DNA of 64,000 nt from contig NZ_JACGFN010000001.1 of NCBI RefSeq assembly GCF_016950255.1, forward strand, positions 3,224,001-3,288,000, in the 5' to 3' direction. Position 1 is the stretch's first letter; the number at the start of each line of letters is the position of its first letter. Shown here piece after piece: positions 16,103 to 26,440 of this stretch. The notes under the pieces were generated by a model, which saw only the letters and a list, made by a program, of their open reading frames with translations, was not told the DNA's origin and did not search any database. The stretch is from Pectobacterium brasiliense (GTDB lineage: Bacteria; Pseudomonadota; Gammaproteobacteria; Enterobacterales; Enterobacteriaceae). Made by a program: the position numbers and the translations under genes.

Positions 16103-17437
16103 ATGTTCAACAACACAATTCGTAAAACACATGCTATTCGCACCGCCGCAGCGTGTGTGGCATTAGCGCTGATGAGCGCCAGTGCGCAGGCCGCGACAGA
16201 AATTCCTTTCTGGCACTCCATGGAAGGCGAATTAGGGAAAGAAGTGAATTCTCTGGCTGACCGTTTTAACAAAACACACAGCGATGTAAAAATTGTGCCG
16301 GTCTATAAAGGCAACTACGAACAGAACCTGGCTGCCGGGATTGCCGCCTACCGCGCCGGGAATGCGCCCGCTATTTTGCAGGTCTATGAAGTCGGTACGG
16401 CGACCATGATGGCAAGTAAAGCCATCAAACCTGTCTATGAAGTCTTCAAAGAGTCAGGCATTAATTTCGATGAGTCGGTGTTTGTGCCGACTGTCTCCGG
16501 TTATTACACCGATGCGAAGAGCGGCCACCTGCTGTCGCAGCCGTTTAACAGCTCCACACCGGTGCTGTACTACAACAAAGATGCCTTCAAGAAGGCCGGT
16601 TTAGATCCCGAACAGCCACCGAAAACCTGGCAGCAAATGGCTGAGTACACCGCCAAACTGCGTGCAGCCGGGATGAAGTGCGGCTACGCCAGCGGCTGGC
16701 AGGGCTGGATTCAGGTTGAAAACTTCAGCGCCTGGCACGGTCTGCCAGTTGCGAGCAAAAACAACGGCTTTGACGGTACCGATGCTGTGTTGGAATTCAA
16801 CAAACCAACGCAGGTTAAGCATATTCAGCTGTTGCAGGACATGAACAAGAAGGGTGACTTCACCTATTTTGGGCGTAAGGATGAGCCGACCGAGAAATTC
16901 TATAACGGCGACTGCGCTATTACGACCGCCTCTTCCGGTTCGCTGGCGAACATTCGGGAACACGCCAAGTTCAACTACGGTGTTGGCATGATGCCATATG
17001 ACGCCGATGCGAAAGGCGCACCGCAGAACGCCATTATCGGTGGTGCCAGCCTGTGGGTGATGGGCGGTAAAGATGCCGCGACCTACAAAGGCGTCGCTGA
17101 GTTTATGAAGTTCCTGGCCGAGCCGGAAAATGCCGCTGAATGGCACCAGAAAACCGGTTACCTGCCAATCACTACTGCGGCGTACGAACTGACGCAGAAG
17201 CAGGGCTTCTACGAGAAAAACCCAGGCGCGGATATCGCCACGCGTCAGATGCTGAACAAGCCACCGTTGCCGTTCACCAAAGGTCTGCGTTTGGGCAACA
17301 TGCCGCAGATTCGTACCGTTGTGGATGAAGAATTAGAAAGCGTATGGACAAATAAGAAGACGCCACAACAGGCGTTGGATAGCGCAGTAGAACGCGGTAA
17401 CGCGCTGCTGCGTCGCTTTGAACAATCGACGAAGTAA
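16103..17437 (+). CDS. ugpB: UgpB, glycerol-3-phosphate-binding periplasmic protein
   Basis: 444 residues. A signal peptide ends in SASAQA, and the mature protein begins [18 protein letters not shown], near-identical to E. coli UgpB. It binds sn-glycerol-3-phosphate or glycerophosphodiesters in the periplasm and delivers them to UgpAE. ATG 16103 is preceded by AGGAGA; the longer frame from a TTG at 16088 is less likely. It heads ugpBAECQ and is preceded by a PhoB box array. A hairpin after the stop could favour UgpB over the membrane components. Confidence 0.95.
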   Translation: MFNNTIRKTHAIRTAAACVALALMSASAQAATEIPFWHSMEGELGKEVNSLADRFNKTHSDVKIVPVYKGNYEQNLAAGIAAYRAGNAPAILQVYEVGTATMMASKAIKPVYEVFKESGINFDESVFVPTVSGYYTDAKSGHLLSQPFNSSTPVLYYNKDAFKKAGLDPEQPPKTWQQMAEYTAKLRAAGMKCGYASGWQGWIQVENFSAWHGLPVASKNNGFDGTDAVLEFNKPTQVKHIQLLQDMNKKGDFTYFGRKDEPTEKFYNGDCAITTASSGSLANIREHAKFNYGVGMMPYDADAKGAPQNAIIGGASLWVMGGKDAATYKGVAEFMKFLAEPENAAEWHQKTGYLPITTAAYELTQKQGFYEKNPGADIATRQMLNKPPLPFTKGLRLGNMPQIRTVVDEELESVWTNKKTPQQALDSAVERGNALLRRFEQSTK

Positions 17438-17460
17438 TACGCTTCTGTTGAGCAATACCG

Positions 17461-17490
17461 GGCCGAAGGGAATCGGCCTGTTTCTTTTCT
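17461..17490 (+). terminator. Intercistronic attenuator-like hairpin between ugpB and ugpA
   Basis: GGCCGA and TCGGCC pair around AGGGAA and are followed by TGTTTCTTTTC. The 6-bp stem is modest, so partial termination or mRNA stabilisation is more plausible than a full stop. It would leave more binding protein than permease. Confidence 0.5.
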
Positions 17491-17509
17491 GTTTGCAATG
17501 AGTTACCGC

Positions 17510-18397
17510 ATGACATCATCCCGCCCCGTTTTTCGCAGCAGCTGGTTGCCCTACGTGCTGGTGTTGCCCCAACTGCTGATTACCGTAATTTTCTTTATCT
17601 GGCCTGCCGGTCAGGCGCTGTGGTATTCGGTGCAGAACCTGGATCCATTTGGGTTATCCAGCGAATTTGTCGGCATGGAAAACTTCAGGCAGCTGTTCAA
17701 TAACCCTTACTACCTTGATTCGTTTTACACCACGCTGATATTCAGCTTTCTGGTGGCAGGGTTTGGCATGCTGATTTCACTCTTTCTGGCCGCGCTGGTG
17801 GACTACGTGATACGTGCCAGCCGCCTGTACCAGACGTTGATCATCCTGCCGTATGCCGTGGCACCCGCCGTTGCTGCCGTGCTGTGGATGTTCTTGTTCA
17901 ACCCCGGTCTGGGGCTGATCACCCACTTTCTCGGGCTGCTGGGCTATACGTGGAACCACGCACAGAACAGCGGTCAGGCGATGTTTTTAGTCGTACTGGC
18001 GTCGGTCTGGAAACAGATTAGCTATAACTTCCTATTCTTCCTTGCCGCGCTGCAATCGATCCCCCGTTCGCTGGTGGAAGCGGGCGCGATTGATGGTGCT
18101 GGCCCCGTGCGGCGCTTCTTCAATCTGGTGCTGCCGATGATTTCTCCGGTGAGCTTCTTCCTGCTGGTGGTCAATCTGGTGTACGCCTTTTTCGATACCT
18201 TCCCGATTATCGATGCCGCAACGGCCGGTGGGCCGGTGCAGTCGACGACCACGCTGATCTACAAGATTTATCGTGAGGGCTTCGCAGGGTTGGATCTGTC
18301 CAGTTCGGCAGCGCAGTCGGTGGTACTGATGATACTGGTTATCGGGCTGACCGTGATTCAGTTCCGTTTTGTTGAGCGGAAGGTGAATTACCAATGA
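17510..18397 (+). CDS. ugpA: UgpA, glycerol-3-phosphate ABC permease
   Basis: A 295-residue inner-membrane permease with six membrane segments and the EAA loop ([20 protein letters not shown]). It is nearly colinear with E. coli UgpA, which also has 295 residues and starts at the equivalent methionine ([13 protein letters not shown]). ATG 17498 is an alternative start adding four residues; neither has a strong Shine-Dalgarno. It forms the translocation pore with UgpE. Confidence 0.95.
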   Translation: MTSSRPVFRSSWLPYVLVLPQLLITVIFFIWPAGQALWYSVQNLDPFGLSSEFVGMENFRQLFNNPYYLDSFYTTLIFSFLVAGFGMLISLFLAALVDYVIRASRLYQTLIILPYAVAPAVAAVLWMFLFNPGLGLITHFLGLLGYTWNHAQNSGQAMFLVVLASVWKQISYNFLFFLAALQSIPRSLVEAGAIDGAGPVRRFFNLVLPMISPVSFFLLVVNLVYAFFDTFPIIDAATAGGPVQSTTTLIYKIYREGFAGLDLSSSAAQSVVLMILVIGLTVIQFRFVERKVNYQ

Positions 18398-18422
18398 AGA
18401 TAAATCTACAAGGTCAATGCCA

Positions 18423-19268
18423 ATGATTGAGAATCGTCGCGGGTTAGATATTTTCAGCCACGTCATGCTGATCGTCGGCATTCTCGCCGTACTGTTTCCG
18501 CTGTACGTGGGGTTTGTGGCCGCCACGCTGGATAATCAGGAAGTCTTTCAGGCTCCGATGACGCTCATCCCCGGTTCTCACCTATGGGAAAACCTGCGTT
18601 ATATCTGGCTGCACGGTGCGGGCAACAACACCACGCCGTTCGGACTGATGCTGCTTAACAGCTTCGTGATGGCGCTGGCGATTACGATAGGCAAAATCAC
18701 CGTATCGATCCTGTCCGCTTACGCCATCGTCTATTTCCGTTTTCCGCTGCGCAACCTGTTCTTCTGGATGATTTTTCTGACGCTGATGCTGCCGGTGGAA
18801 GTGCGTATTTTCCCGACGGTGGAAGTGATCGCGCGGCTGGACATGATGGACAGCTACACCGGTTTAACGTTGCCGCTGATGGCTTCGGCGACCGCGACCT
18901 TCCTGTTCCGCCAGTTCTTTATGACGCTGCCGGATGAGCTGATGGAAGCGGCGCGTATCGACGGTGCCAGCCCGATGCGTTTCTTCTTCGACATGGTGTT
19001 ACCGCTGTCGAAGACCAATCTGGCGGCGCTGTTCGTGATCACGTTCATCTACGGCTGGAACCAGTACCTTTGGCCGCTGCTGATTGTCAGCGATGCCGAT
19101 CTGGGCACCGCAGTCGCCGGGATTAAAAGCATGATTGCCTCCGGCGATGGAGCTACCCAGTGGAATCAGGTAATGGCGGCTATGTTGCTGACCATGCTGC
19201 CGCCGCTGCTGGTCGTGCTACTGATGCAGCGCTGGTTCGTTCGCGGTCTGGTCGACAGCGAAAAATAA
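18423..19268 (+). CDS. ugpE: UgpE, glycerol-3-phosphate ABC permease
   Basis: A 281-residue permease, the E. coli length, with the EAA motif [20 protein letters not shown] and C-terminus [13 protein letters not shown] 18423 is chosen because AAGG lies about 9 nt upstream and it gives the conserved MIENR start; ATG 18417 adds two residues. It pairs with UgpA in the inner membrane. A 274-bp gap with a repeat element separates it from ugpC. Confidence 0.95.
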   Translation: MIENRRGLDIFSHVMLIVGILAVLFPLYVGFVAATLDNQEVFQAPMTLIPGSHLWENLRYIWLHGAGNNTTPFGLMLLNSFVMALAITIGKITVSILSAYAIVYFRFPLRNLFFWMIFLTLMLPVEVRIFPTVEVIARLDMMDSYTGLTLPLMASATATFLFRQFFMTLPDELMEAARIDGASPMRFFFDMVLPLSKTNLAALFVITFIYGWNQYLWPLLIVSDADLGTAVAGIKSMIASGDGATQWNQVMAAMLLTMLPPLLVVLLMQRWFVRGLVDSEK

Positions 19269-19308
19269 ATAGGTCATACCGTTGGTAAACCTCTTCATAG
19301 AATGAGAA

Positions 19309-19489
19309 CGGTGATAATGGGATAGAAGAGTAAAGCGTTTGCGCCAGGGACAAAAACGTCAGGAACGTTTTTGAACGTCGCTTGCGACGGCCCTGAAAGG
19401 GGGAATCTCAGGGATGAGATTCATATCCGCGCAATCCGAGCGTACAGGGATGTATTTACAGCGTCTTTACGATCTACCCATTATCACCG
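19309..19489. repeat. Palindromic repeat element, long form (inside the ugp operon)
   Basis: A 181-bp element bounded by a perfect 13-bp terminal inverted repeat, CGGTGATAATGGG and CCCATTATCACCG. It shares its outer modules (ATAGAAGAGTAAAGCG; GCGCAATCCGAGCG; ACAGGGATGTATTTACAGCG) with the copy at 22797-22901. It carries about 80 extra bases in the middle that hold further hairpins (around AAAAACGT, CGTCGC.TGCGACG and GAATCTC...GAGATTC). It encodes no protein and looks like a miniature transposable or REP-like family of this genome. Confidence 0.8.
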
Positions 19490-19542
19490 CACCGCTCGTC
19501 AGGTTTAGCAGCGATTTATCGAGACGAATTTCGGAAACACTT

Positions 19543-20616
19543 ATGGCATGTTTAAAACTTCAGGCCGTCACCAAGTCTTACGATGGCAAAACACAGATTA
19601 TCCAACCCATCGATCTGGACGTCGCGGACGGCGAGTTCGTCGTGATGGTCGGGCCGTCAGGCTGTGGTAAATCGACGCTCCTGCGCATGGTGGCAGGTCT
19701 CGAACGCACCACCAGCGGCGATATCTATATTGATAACCAGCGGGTCACCGATCTGGAACCAAAAGATCGCGGTATTGCGATGGTGTTCCAGAACTATGCG
19801 CTTTATCCCCATATGAACGTGTTCGACAATATGGCTTACGGCCTGAAAATTCGTGGCTTTGGCAAGGCGCAGATCCGCGAACGCGTGGAAGATGCGGCGC
19901 GAATTCTGGAACTGATGCCGCTGCTGCAACGCAAACCGCGTGAGCTATCTGGCGGCCAGCGTCAGCGCGTGGCGATGGGGCGGGCGATTGTGCGTGAGCC
20001 GGCGGTATTCCTGTTCGACGAACCGTTGTCGAATCTGGATGCCAAACTGCGCGTACAGATGCGGCTCGAATTACAACAACTGCACCAGCGCCTGAAAACC
20101 ACCAGCCTGTACGTCACGCACGATCAGGTTGAAGCGATGACGCTGGCACAGCGCGTTATCGTCATGAACAAAGGGATCGCCGAACAGATCGGTGCGCCGG
20201 CTGAGATTTATCGCCGCCCGGCATCATTGTTTGTGGCCAGCTTTATTGGTTCACCGGCCATGAACCTGTGGTCAGGTCGCATTAGCGATGACGGCTGCCG
20301 CTTTGAAATCGATGGCGACATCGCTCTGGCGCTGCCTGAACCGAAGCCGCAGTGGCGCGGTAAAGCATTGACGCTGGGGGTGCGACCAGAGCATATTCAG
20401 CTGGCGACGAGTGAAACCGGCGGTATCCCGTTGCAGATTTCAACACTCGAACTGCTGGGCGCGGACAATTTAGCGCACGGCAAGTGGGGCGGGCAGAACG
20501 TAATTGCGCGTCTCTCTTATGAGCACTGTCCTGCGATTGGCTCGACGCTCTGGCTACACTTACCGACGTCATCATGGCACCTGTTTGATTCGCAAAGCGG
20601 ATTACGGATGGAATAA
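19543..20616 (+). CDS. ugpC: UgpC, glycerol-3-phosphate ABC ATPase
   Basis: A 357-residue ATPase of the MalK/UgpC group. It has Walker [10 protein letters not shown], signature [16 protein letters not shown], Walker [16 protein letters not shown], and a C-terminal OB-fold regulatory domain. Start ATG 19543 gives the E. coli length (356); the longer frame from 19414 would read through the repeat element. Its stop overlaps the ugpQ start (TAATG). The 274-bp gap after ugpE is unusual in this operon and is filled by a palindromic repeat. Confidence 0.95.
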   Translation: MACLKLQAVTKSYDGKTQIIQPIDLDVADGEFVVMVGPSGCGKSTLLRMVAGLERTTSGDIYIDNQRVTDLEPKDRGIAMVFQNYALYPHMNVFDNMAYGLKIRGFGKAQIRERVEDAARILELMPLLQRKPRELSGGQRQRVAMGRAIVREPAVFLFDEPLSNLDAKLRVQMRLELQQLHQRLKTTSLYVTHDQVEAMTLAQRVIVMNKGIAEQIGAPAEIYRRPASLFVASFIGSPAMNLWSGRISDDGCRFEIDGDIALALPEPKPQWRGKALTLGVRPEHIQLATSETGGIPLQISTLELLGADNLAHGKWGGQNVIARLSYEHCPAIGSTLWLHLPTSSWHLFDSQSGLRME

Positions 20617-21365
20617 TGGAAACAATCTGGCCTTACCCGAGCATTGTCGCCCACCGCGGTGGCGGTTCACTGGCACCGGAAAACACGCTGGCGGCGATTG
20701 ATGTTGGTGCCAGCCTCGGTCACAAGATGATCGAATTTGACGCAAAGCTGTCGCAGGACGGCCAGATTTTCCTTTTACACGACGACACGCTTGAGCGCAC
20801 CAGCAACGGCTGGGGCATTGCAGGAGAATTGCCGTGGGACAAGCTGGTCGGGCTGGATGTCGGCGGCTGGTACGGTCATAAATTTGTCGGTGAACGCCTG
20901 CCGCTGCTATCAGAAGTGGCAAAACGCTGCGTGCAGTACGGCATGGCGGCCAACATCGAAATTAAACCCACCACTGGATATGAAACAGAAACCGGGCGGG
21001 TAATTGGGCTAGCGGCGCGCCAGCTGTGGGTCGATCATCCGGTTGCACCGCTGCTGTCATCGTTCTCCATCGAAGCCCTGGAAGCGGCGCAGCAGGCGGT
21101 GCCAGAACTGCCACGCGGGCTACTGCTGGATGAGTGGGAAGAGGACTGGCTGGCATTAACACAGCGTCTGGATTGTGTGTCCATCCACCTGAATCACAAA
21201 CTGCTGACGGCAGAACGCGTTGCGGTGCTGAAAGCTGCAGGTTTGCGCATTCTGGTTTATACCGTCAACCAACCTGATCGCGCGCAAACTTTGCTGGATT
21301 GGGGCGTTGACTGTATCTGTACTGACCGGATAGATTTAATCGGGGCTAACTTCGCGACCGGCTGA
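20616..21365 (+). CDS. ugpQ: UgpQ, cytoplasmic glycerophosphodiester phosphodiesterase
   Basis: A 249-residue GDPD-family enzyme with the catalytic/metal motif HRGG near residue 13, [10 protein letters not shown] and the general-acid histidine in [13 protein letters not shown]. It has no signal peptide, as expected for the cytoplasmic enzyme. It hydrolyses glycerophosphodiesters imported by UgpBAEC to glycerol-3-phosphate plus alcohol. It is translationally coupled to ugpC by a 1-base overlap and ends the operon. Confidence 0.94.
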   Translation: METIWPYPSIVAHRGGGSLAPENTLAAIDVGASLGHKMIEFDAKLSQDGQIFLLHDDTLERTSNGWGIAGELPWDKLVGLDVGGWYGHKFVGERLPLLSEVAKRCVQYGMAANIEIKPTTGYETETGRVIGLAARQLWVDHPVAPLLSSFSIEALEAAQQAVPELPRGLLLDEWEEDWLALTQRLDCVSIHLNHKLLTAERVAVLKAAGLRILVYTVNQPDRAQTLLDWGVDCICTDRIDLIGANFATG

Positions 21366-21476
21366 GGTCGGCCTCCTTCCCGTAATAGCGTGCTGCGGCG
21401 GTATTGATATCGTCGCAATAAAGATAATGCGGCGATCCCCTTTCTGACTCGGTGCCGGTAATAAGGAAGTGGCGTC

Positions 21477-22433
21477 ATGCCCGCATTTATTGTTTCGCTT
21501 TGGCACCAGATTTTTCTGTCGTTACCCCTCTTTGTTCTTATCGCACTCGGCTATAGCCTGATTCGCTATGGTAAATGGCCAACCACCGTGACCGACGGCA
21601 TGACGCGCTTTGTCTTCTCCGTCGCCATGCCCGCCATGCTGTTCCGCCTGATGTCGGATTTTTCCAAACGTCCGGTGGTAGATGCCCGGCTGCTGATCGC
21701 CTTTTTCGGCGGCTGCCTGCTGGTGTTTGTCTTAGGCCGCATCGTGGCACGCAAGGTCTTTCATCTTGATGGCGTCTCTGGTTCGCTGTTTGCGCTGAGC
21801 GGTATCTTCTCCAACAACGTGATGCTGGGGCTGCCGATTGCCACGCTGATGCTGGGCGAAGAGGCGATTCCGTCTGTCGCGCTGGTCGTCGTGTTCAACG
21901 GGCTTATTTTGTGGACGCTGGTGACGGTGTCGGTGGAATGGGCACGTAACGGTGCGCTGTCGCTACAGGGTTTTACCAAAACCGCTCTGGGCGTGCTGAA
22001 GAACCCGCTGATTATCGGCATTCTGTCCGGGACCTTATTCAGTCTGACGGGTCTGCCGCTGCCGTCGTATGTCGATCAGCCGCTTGCCATGCTGGGACAG
22101 ATTGCCGCGCCGCTGTCGCTGGTGGCGCTGGGAATGGGGCTGGCGGAATACCGTGTGCGTGATGGTTGGCAGATCAGCACGGCGATTTGTGTGATCAAAC
22201 TGCTGGTACAGCCGCTGGTGATCTGGGGGATTGCTATCGCGCTCGGCCTGCCGGAAATGGAAACGCGTGCGGTCGTGCTGCTGGGATCGATGGCCGTGGG
22301 CGTCAACGTCTATCTGATGTCGCGCCAGTTCGATGTTCTGGGCGGCCCGGTAGCATCAAGCCTGTTGCTATCAACGGCGATGGCGGCATTAACCACGCCG
22401 TTGATTTTGACGCTGATGGGTGTGCGGCTATAA
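21477..22433 (+). CDS. AEC-family permease
   Basis: A 318-residue integral membrane protein of the auxin efflux carrier/malonate transporter family, with about ten membrane segments. Family-like segments are PAMLFRLMSDF near residue 55, GIFSNNVMLGLPIA mid-protein and MAVGVNVYLMSRQF near the end. AAGGA lies 9 nt before the ATG. Substrate unknown; family members export or import organic acids. It stands alone between ugpQ and a convergent small gene. Confidence 0.85.
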   Translation: MPAFIVSLWHQIFLSLPLFVLIALGYSLIRYGKWPTTVTDGMTRFVFSVAMPAMLFRLMSDFSKRPVVDARLLIAFFGGCLLVFVLGRIVARKVFHLDGVSGSLFALSGIFSNNVMLGLPIATLMLGEEAIPSVALVVVFNGLILWTLVTVSVEWARNGALSLQGFTKTALGVLKNPLIIGILSGTLFSLTGLPLPSYVDQPLAMLGQIAAPLSLVALGMGLAEYRVRDGWQISTAICVIKLLVQPLVIWGIAIALGLPEMETRAVVLLGSMAVGVNVYLMSRQFDVLGGPVASSLLLSTAMAALTTPLILTLMGVRL

Positions 22434-22446
22434 GGCCGCAGTAGCC

Positions 22447-22743
22447 TCAGGGGTTCTGTTTAATCGGCGGCGGTGGTGTGGTTCTCTGCGAGCGCTCTAA
22501 ATCTTTCTGTAGCTGCTGCTGGCGCTGTTGCTGCAACTGCTGATTGCGCTGCTGGAGCTGCTGATTTAACTGCTGTTGCTGCAATTTCTGGCTCTGCTGC
22601 ATATTCTGCTGCAACTGTTTCTGGCTGTTGATGCCGTTCTCAAACTGCTGCTGAGGTGTGGGCGCTTGCGGCGTGTTAGCGCTTGCCAGAAGCGGCAGGC
22701 CGAGCAGGGTGGCACAGGCCAATAATGTCTTAGGATGTTTCAT
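22447..22743 (-). CDS. Small Gln-rich exported protein (DUF2756/YhhA-like)
   Basis: 98 residues. It has a signal peptide (KTLLACATLLGLPLLASA) followed by a domain made mainly of glutamine with Leu, Asn and Arg, then TTPPPPIKQNP. ATG 22743 has GGAGG five bases upstream. E. coli has the Gln-rich yhhA downstream of ugpQ, so this is probably its counterpart, though low complexity makes homology hard to prove. Function unknown; periplasmic location predicted. The CAG/CTG repetition is coding, not a CRISPR or microsatellite. Confidence 0.75.
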   Translation of the reverse strand: MKHPKTLLACATLLGLPLLASANTPQAPTPQQQFENGINSQKQLQQNMQQSQKLQQQQLNQQLQQRNQQLQQQRQQQLQKDLERSQRTTPPPPIKQNP

Positions 22744-22796
22744 TAAACCTCCACACAAGCCTTCGGCCTGTCGATAAGCCATTTGCGAAACGAAAA

Positions 22797-22901
22797 CGGC
22801 AATAATGGGATAGAAGAGTAAAGCGTTTGCGCCATGGATGGCGCAATCCGAGCGTACAGGGATGTATTTACAGCGTCTTTACGATCTATCCATTATCGCC
22901 G
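22797..22901. repeat. Palindromic repeat element, short form
   Basis: A 105-bp imperfect palindrome with ends CGGCAATAATGGG and TCCATTATCGCCG. Inner arms TTGCGCCA/TGGCGCAA meet at the centre. It matches both halves of the longer element at 19309-19489 but lacks its central insert. It lies between the Gln-rich protein gene and trmL. Confidence 0.8.
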
Positions 22902-23053
22902 CTCGAATGCCTTTATCTGTAAGATCAAGTGTAATCGCTGTGGATGAAAACGTCGTGCAGAGTAATCCGCAATCCTGTACGCGCAGGTTTTGGGCACGTG
23001 ATGTGAATGCGCTATACTGCGGCGGAATTTTTCTTCGTGGTTGACGCTATCTT

Positions 23054-23518
23054 ATGTTCCATATCGCGCTCTATGAGCCTCAAATTGCACCGAACACCGG
23101 CAATATTATCCGACTGGCGGCCAACAACGGCTGTACGCTTCATTTGATTGAACCGCTGGGGTTTGATTTTGAAGAGAAAAAGCTGCGCCGCGCGGGGTTG
23201 GATTATCACGATCTGGCGAACGTCAGCCGTCATAAAAACTATCAGGATTTTCTGGCTGCGGTTCCCGGTAAACGCATCTTCGCGTGTACCACCAAAGGCA
23301 GCCGCCCTTACGATCAGCCGACCTATCAGCCAGATGATGTACTGCTGTTTGGATCGGAAACGTCCGGCCTGCCAGACGAGATTCGCAACGGCTTTGAGTC
23401 GGACTTCCGTATCCGTATCCCCATGCAGTCCAATAACCGTAGCCTGAATCTGTCGAATGCGGTGGCGATCATCAGCTATGAAGCCTGGCGGCAAAATGGT
23501 TTCGGCGGTGGTTGTTAG
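23054..23518 (+). CDS. trmL: TrmL, tRNA (cytidine/uridine-2'-O-)-methyltransferase
   Basis: A 154-residue SPOUT-family protein. The trefoil-knot motifs are visible: [32 protein letters not shown] and [19 protein letters not shown]. It is closely colinear with E. coli TrmL (YibK), which 2'-O-methylates the wobble base of leucine tRNAs using S-adenosylmethionine. Monocistronic. A GC-rich hairpin at 23535-23569 separates it from the convergent uhpT. Confidence 0.94.
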   Translation: MFHIALYEPQIAPNTGNIIRLAANNGCTLHLIEPLGFDFEEKKLRRAGLDYHDLANVSRHKNYQDFLAAVPGKRIFACTTKGSRPYDQPTYQPDDVLLFGSETSGLPDEIRNGFESDFRIRIPMQSNNRSLNLSNAVAIISYEAWRQNGFGGGC

Positions 23519-23534
23519 GGGAAAAGGAGGCGGA

Positions 23535-23569
23535 GCCGTCGTCCCTGCGCCTGGCGGAGAAACGACGGC
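23535..23569. terminator. Possible bidirectional hairpin between trmL and uhpT
   Basis: GCCGTCGT and ACGACGGC form an 8-bp stem with a 19-nt loop that can pair internally (CGCC/GGCG). It lies between convergent genes, but T-runs are missing on both sides, so termination is uncertain. Confidence 0.35.
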
Positions 23570-23580
23570 GAGAAGCGGCG

Positions 23581-24954
23581 TCAGGCGCGTTTAGCCCGGC
23601 GAATCTTGCGCTCTTCCAGCACCGCGACGATAGCCATCAGGCAGATACAGGCGATCGCGGCGGTATCCAAAGCGGCAAAGGTGCCTGCCCAGCCGGTTAA
23701 ACCAAAGATAGGCGTACCATCCGCAATCATCCCCAGCCCCAGTTTAGCGAAGCTATCGCCAATCAGGTAAGCGAAGGTGCCTTTAATGCCGTCTGCGGCA
23801 CCGATGGCCTTTTTCGGCACAAATCCAACGGCGGCGACGCCGATCAGCAACTGCGGGCCAAACACCAGAAAGCCGAGTCCAAACAGGGACGCCAGATAAA
23901 CATACTGGTTGCTGGCATGTTGATAAACACCGAGCATGGCGATAATCAGCGAGAGCGCGATACAGGCCACAAGCGCACGGCGTCCGTTAGCGAGGTCGGA
24001 AAGGTAGCCCCATAAGAGTGTGCCTACCAGCGCCCCGGCTTCAAAGAGCGTGAAGCCTTGAATCGCGACTTCTTTCGACAGTTTCAATTCCTGAAAGGCG
24101 TAGACGGTTGACCACTGATCGATACCGATACGCACGACATAAAGGAAAATATTGGAGAAACACAGCAGCCAGATCACTTTGTTTTTCAATACGTATTCAA
24201 CAAAAATCTGCCACTTGGTCATGTCATTTTCTTCGGTTTCCTTGTCCTCTTCACTGATCGTTTCGCCGAACAACTCTTCCGCTTTACCCAGACCATACGC
24301 TTCCGGCGAGTCGCTGCCGTAGCGCATCCCGATAAAACCAACGATCAGCGCAATGATGGAAGGGAACACGAACATACCGATAACGTGCCCATCGAACAGG
24401 TAGTTTGCGCCGAACAACGCCACACCCGCTGCGCCTGCGCCGCCGAGGTTATGCGAAATATTCCACAGTCCCAGATAGGTGCCGCGCTTACGGCGTGGCG
24501 TCCATTTGGTGATGGTGGAATAGCTACAGGAGCCGCCGGTACTTTGGAAGAAACCGCTCAGCGCATAGAAAGCGATCATCAAAAACAGGCTGACTGAACC
24601 CGTGCCCATGCTGGCGCTGAAGCCTAGCATACAGATGGCGGACAGAATCAGCATAAACGGCAGAAATTGCTTGGTGTTTTTACCATCCGCGTAATAGGAA
24701 ACCAGCGTTTTCCCCACGCCGTAAGTGATGGAGAAGCCCAGACCGATCATGCCCAATTGGGTCATACTCAGGCCATAGGTTGAGATCATGTCATTCTGCG
24801 CAATGTTGAAGTTTTTGCGGATCAGATACATTGTCAGGTAGCCGATAAAGACGACCAGATAGGATTGGATAAAAGGTTTGAACCACATTTTACGCCGTAC
24901 ATCGAGCGGTAAATCGAGTACTGGCTTGCGAACCTGATTAAGAAAACCAAGCAT
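23581..24954 (-). CDS. uhpT: UhpT, hexose-6-phosphate:phosphate antiporter
   Basis: A 457-residue, 12-segment MFS transporter of the organophosphate:phosphate antiporter family. It is nearly colinear with E. coli UhpT, including [15 protein letters not shown] and [24 protein letters not shown]. It exchanges glucose-6-phosphate and related sugar phosphates for inorganic phosphate. The start has AGGA 8 nt upstream. It lies downstream of uhpC after a 136-bp gap with a predicted CRP site, as expected for a UhpA/CRP-activated promoter. Confidence 0.95.
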   Translation of the reverse strand: MLGFLNQVRKPVLDLPLDVRRKMWFKPFIQSYLVVFIGYLTMYLIRKNFNIAQNDMISTYGLSMTQLGMIGLGFSITYGVGKTLVSYYADGKNTKQFLPFMLILSAICMLGFSASMGTGSVSLFLMIAFYALSGFFQSTGGSCSYSTITKWTPRRKRGTYLGLWNISHNLGGAGAAGVALFGANYLFDGHVIGMFVFPSIIALIVGFIGMRYGSDSPEAYGLGKAEELFGETISEEDKETEENDMTKWQIFVEYVLKNKVIWLLCFSNIFLYVVRIGIDQWSTVYAFQELKLSKEVAIQGFTLFEAGALVGTLLWGYLSDLANGRRALVACIALSLIIAMLGVYQHASNQYVYLASLFGLGFLVFGPQLLIGVAAVGFVPKKAIGAADGIKGTFAYLIGDSFAKLGLGMIADGTPIFGLTGWAGTFAALDTAAIACICLMAIVAVLEERKIRRAKRA

Positions 24955-25080
24955 GATGATGTCCTGTAGGAGTAATGGTCAATTCGGACATTTTAAGAAA
25001 CAGGCTCACCTTATAGCCTGAGACCGGCGTCAGGCCGGAGTAAGAAATTTTCTCGGTTTTGCGAATATTCGCTTAAAAAA

Positions 25081-25094
25081 GTGACTCAGATCAC
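25081..25094. promoter_or_regulatory. Predicted CRP site of the uhpT promoter
   Basis: GTGACTCAGATCAC matches GTGA-N6-TCAC. It overlaps the uhpC stop codon and lies about 133 bp upstream of the uhpT ATG. In E. coli, uhpT transcription needs UhpA and is boosted by CRP bound upstream near -103, which fits this distance. Confidence 0.55.
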
Positions 25095-26431
25095 TCTCCA
25101 GCCGCGGGCGTAGCCTCTCTGCGAGGAGCCTGCGCCTTCAGAAAAGGCAGCAGCAGCAGTGCCGACACGCCAGCGGCGACGGCGATAACCGCAAAAAAGC
25201 CTGTCCAGTGCCAGCTTTCCATCACACGGGCAAGCGGGTAACCGGAAAGCGACGCGCCCAGATAGGCGAACAGCCCAACAAAGCCCGTCGCGGCGCCTGC
25301 CGCGTCCTTATGTGAGCACTCGGCGGCGGCCATACCGATTAACATCTGCGGACCGAAAACGAAAAAGCCGATGGTGAAAAAGCAGGCGGCCTGCATCACG
25401 TAATTAAAGAACGGCATCAGCCACAGCGCACCGACGGCGAGCAAGATCCCCACGGTGAAAATCAGCGTCATCGGGCCGCGGTTGCCGTTGAAGAGTTTGT
25501 CCGATCCCCATCCGGCCACCAATGCGCCGATGAATCCCCCGACTTCAAACATCGTCACCGCTGAATTGGCCGTAACCAGATTGACGCCAAGCGTTTCCGA
25601 CATATACAGATTGCCCCAATCATTGATAGCCGCACGCACGATGTAGACCATGACGTAACACAGCGCCAGCAGCCAGATATAAGGATTGGTGAGCACGTAT
25701 TTGAACAGAATTTGGCGCTGAGTTAAGCCCGCGCCTTCCTGCTGCTGTGAGATGTCCAGCGCATCCTGGCGCCATTCGCCAACGCTCGGCAGCCCTAGCG
25801 TTGTGGGACGATCACGCAATCGCCAGCACAGTATGAGCCCGGCGAGAATCGCCAACCCCCCGGCGATCATCATGCCCGCTCGCCAGCCGTAATGCAGCGC
25901 CGCTGCGCCGATAACAATCGGGATCAGCGCGCCGCCGACATTGTGCGCCGTATTCCACAGCGCCCACCAGCCGCCGCGCTCGGTGCGGGAGTACCAACTG
26001 GTGAGCAGCTTGGCGCACACTGGCGATCCCCATCCCTGAAAGAATGCATTCGCCGCCCACAGCAGGGCAAAGGCCCACAGTGATGATGAAAAACCAAACA
26101 GGATATTAATGACGCCAGTGGCGATGAGCCCTACGCCCATGAAATAACGTGCGTTGGCGCGATCGCTGACGATACCGGAAAAGAATTTCGACAGCCCATA
26201 GGTGATATAAAACAGCGTGGCCAGCATCCCGATATCGGTACGTTGAAGGATACCGCTGGCGAGAATTTCCGGCACGGCCGAGTTGAAACTCTTACGGGTG
26301 AAGTAAAACAGCGCGTAGCCCAGATACAGCGAGATCAGAATATGTCGGCGCCAGTAGCGATAGGTCTCATCAATGACCTGCGGATCCGTTAACGCGGGAG
26401 GAGACGCGGGAAATTTCATAAAATTCAACAT
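25091..26431 (-). CDS. uhpC: UhpC, membrane sensor of external glucose-6-phosphate
   Basis: A 446-residue MFS protein related to UhpT (ALFYFTRKSFNSAVPEIL; TSWYSRTERGGWWALWNTAHNVGG). In the Uhp system it is a transporter-like receptor that detects external glucose-6-phosphate and stimulates UhpB. AGGG precedes the ATG at 26431; an internal Met five residues in is possible. It starts 9 bp after the uhpB stop and is part of uhpABC. Confidence 0.93.
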   Translation of the reverse strand: MLNFMKFPASPPALTDPQVIDETYRYWRRHILISLYLGYALFYFTRKSFNSAVPEILASGILQRTDIGMLATLFYITYGLSKFFSGIVSDRANARYFMGVGLIATGVINILFGFSSSLWAFALLWAANAFFQGWGSPVCAKLLTSWYSRTERGGWWALWNTAHNVGGALIPIVIGAAALHYGWRAGMMIAGGLAILAGLILCWRLRDRPTTLGLPSVGEWRQDALDISQQQEGAGLTQRQILFKYVLTNPYIWLLALCYVMVYIVRAAINDWGNLYMSETLGVNLVTANSAVTMFEVGGFIGALVAGWGSDKLFNGNRGPMTLIFTVGILLAVGALWLMPFFNYVMQAACFFTIGFFVFGPQMLIGMAAAECSHKDAAGAATGFVGLFAYLGASLSGYPLARVMESWHWTGFFAVIAVAAGVSALLLLPFLKAQAPRREATPAAGE

Positions 26432-26440
26432 GGCGATCCC

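Noticed and set aside
22447..22743. Possible CRISPR or microsatellite (repeated CTG/CAG)
   Set aside because: The repetition is in frame with a Gln-rich exported protein with a signal peptide and a strong Shine-Dalgarno; no regular spacer structure.
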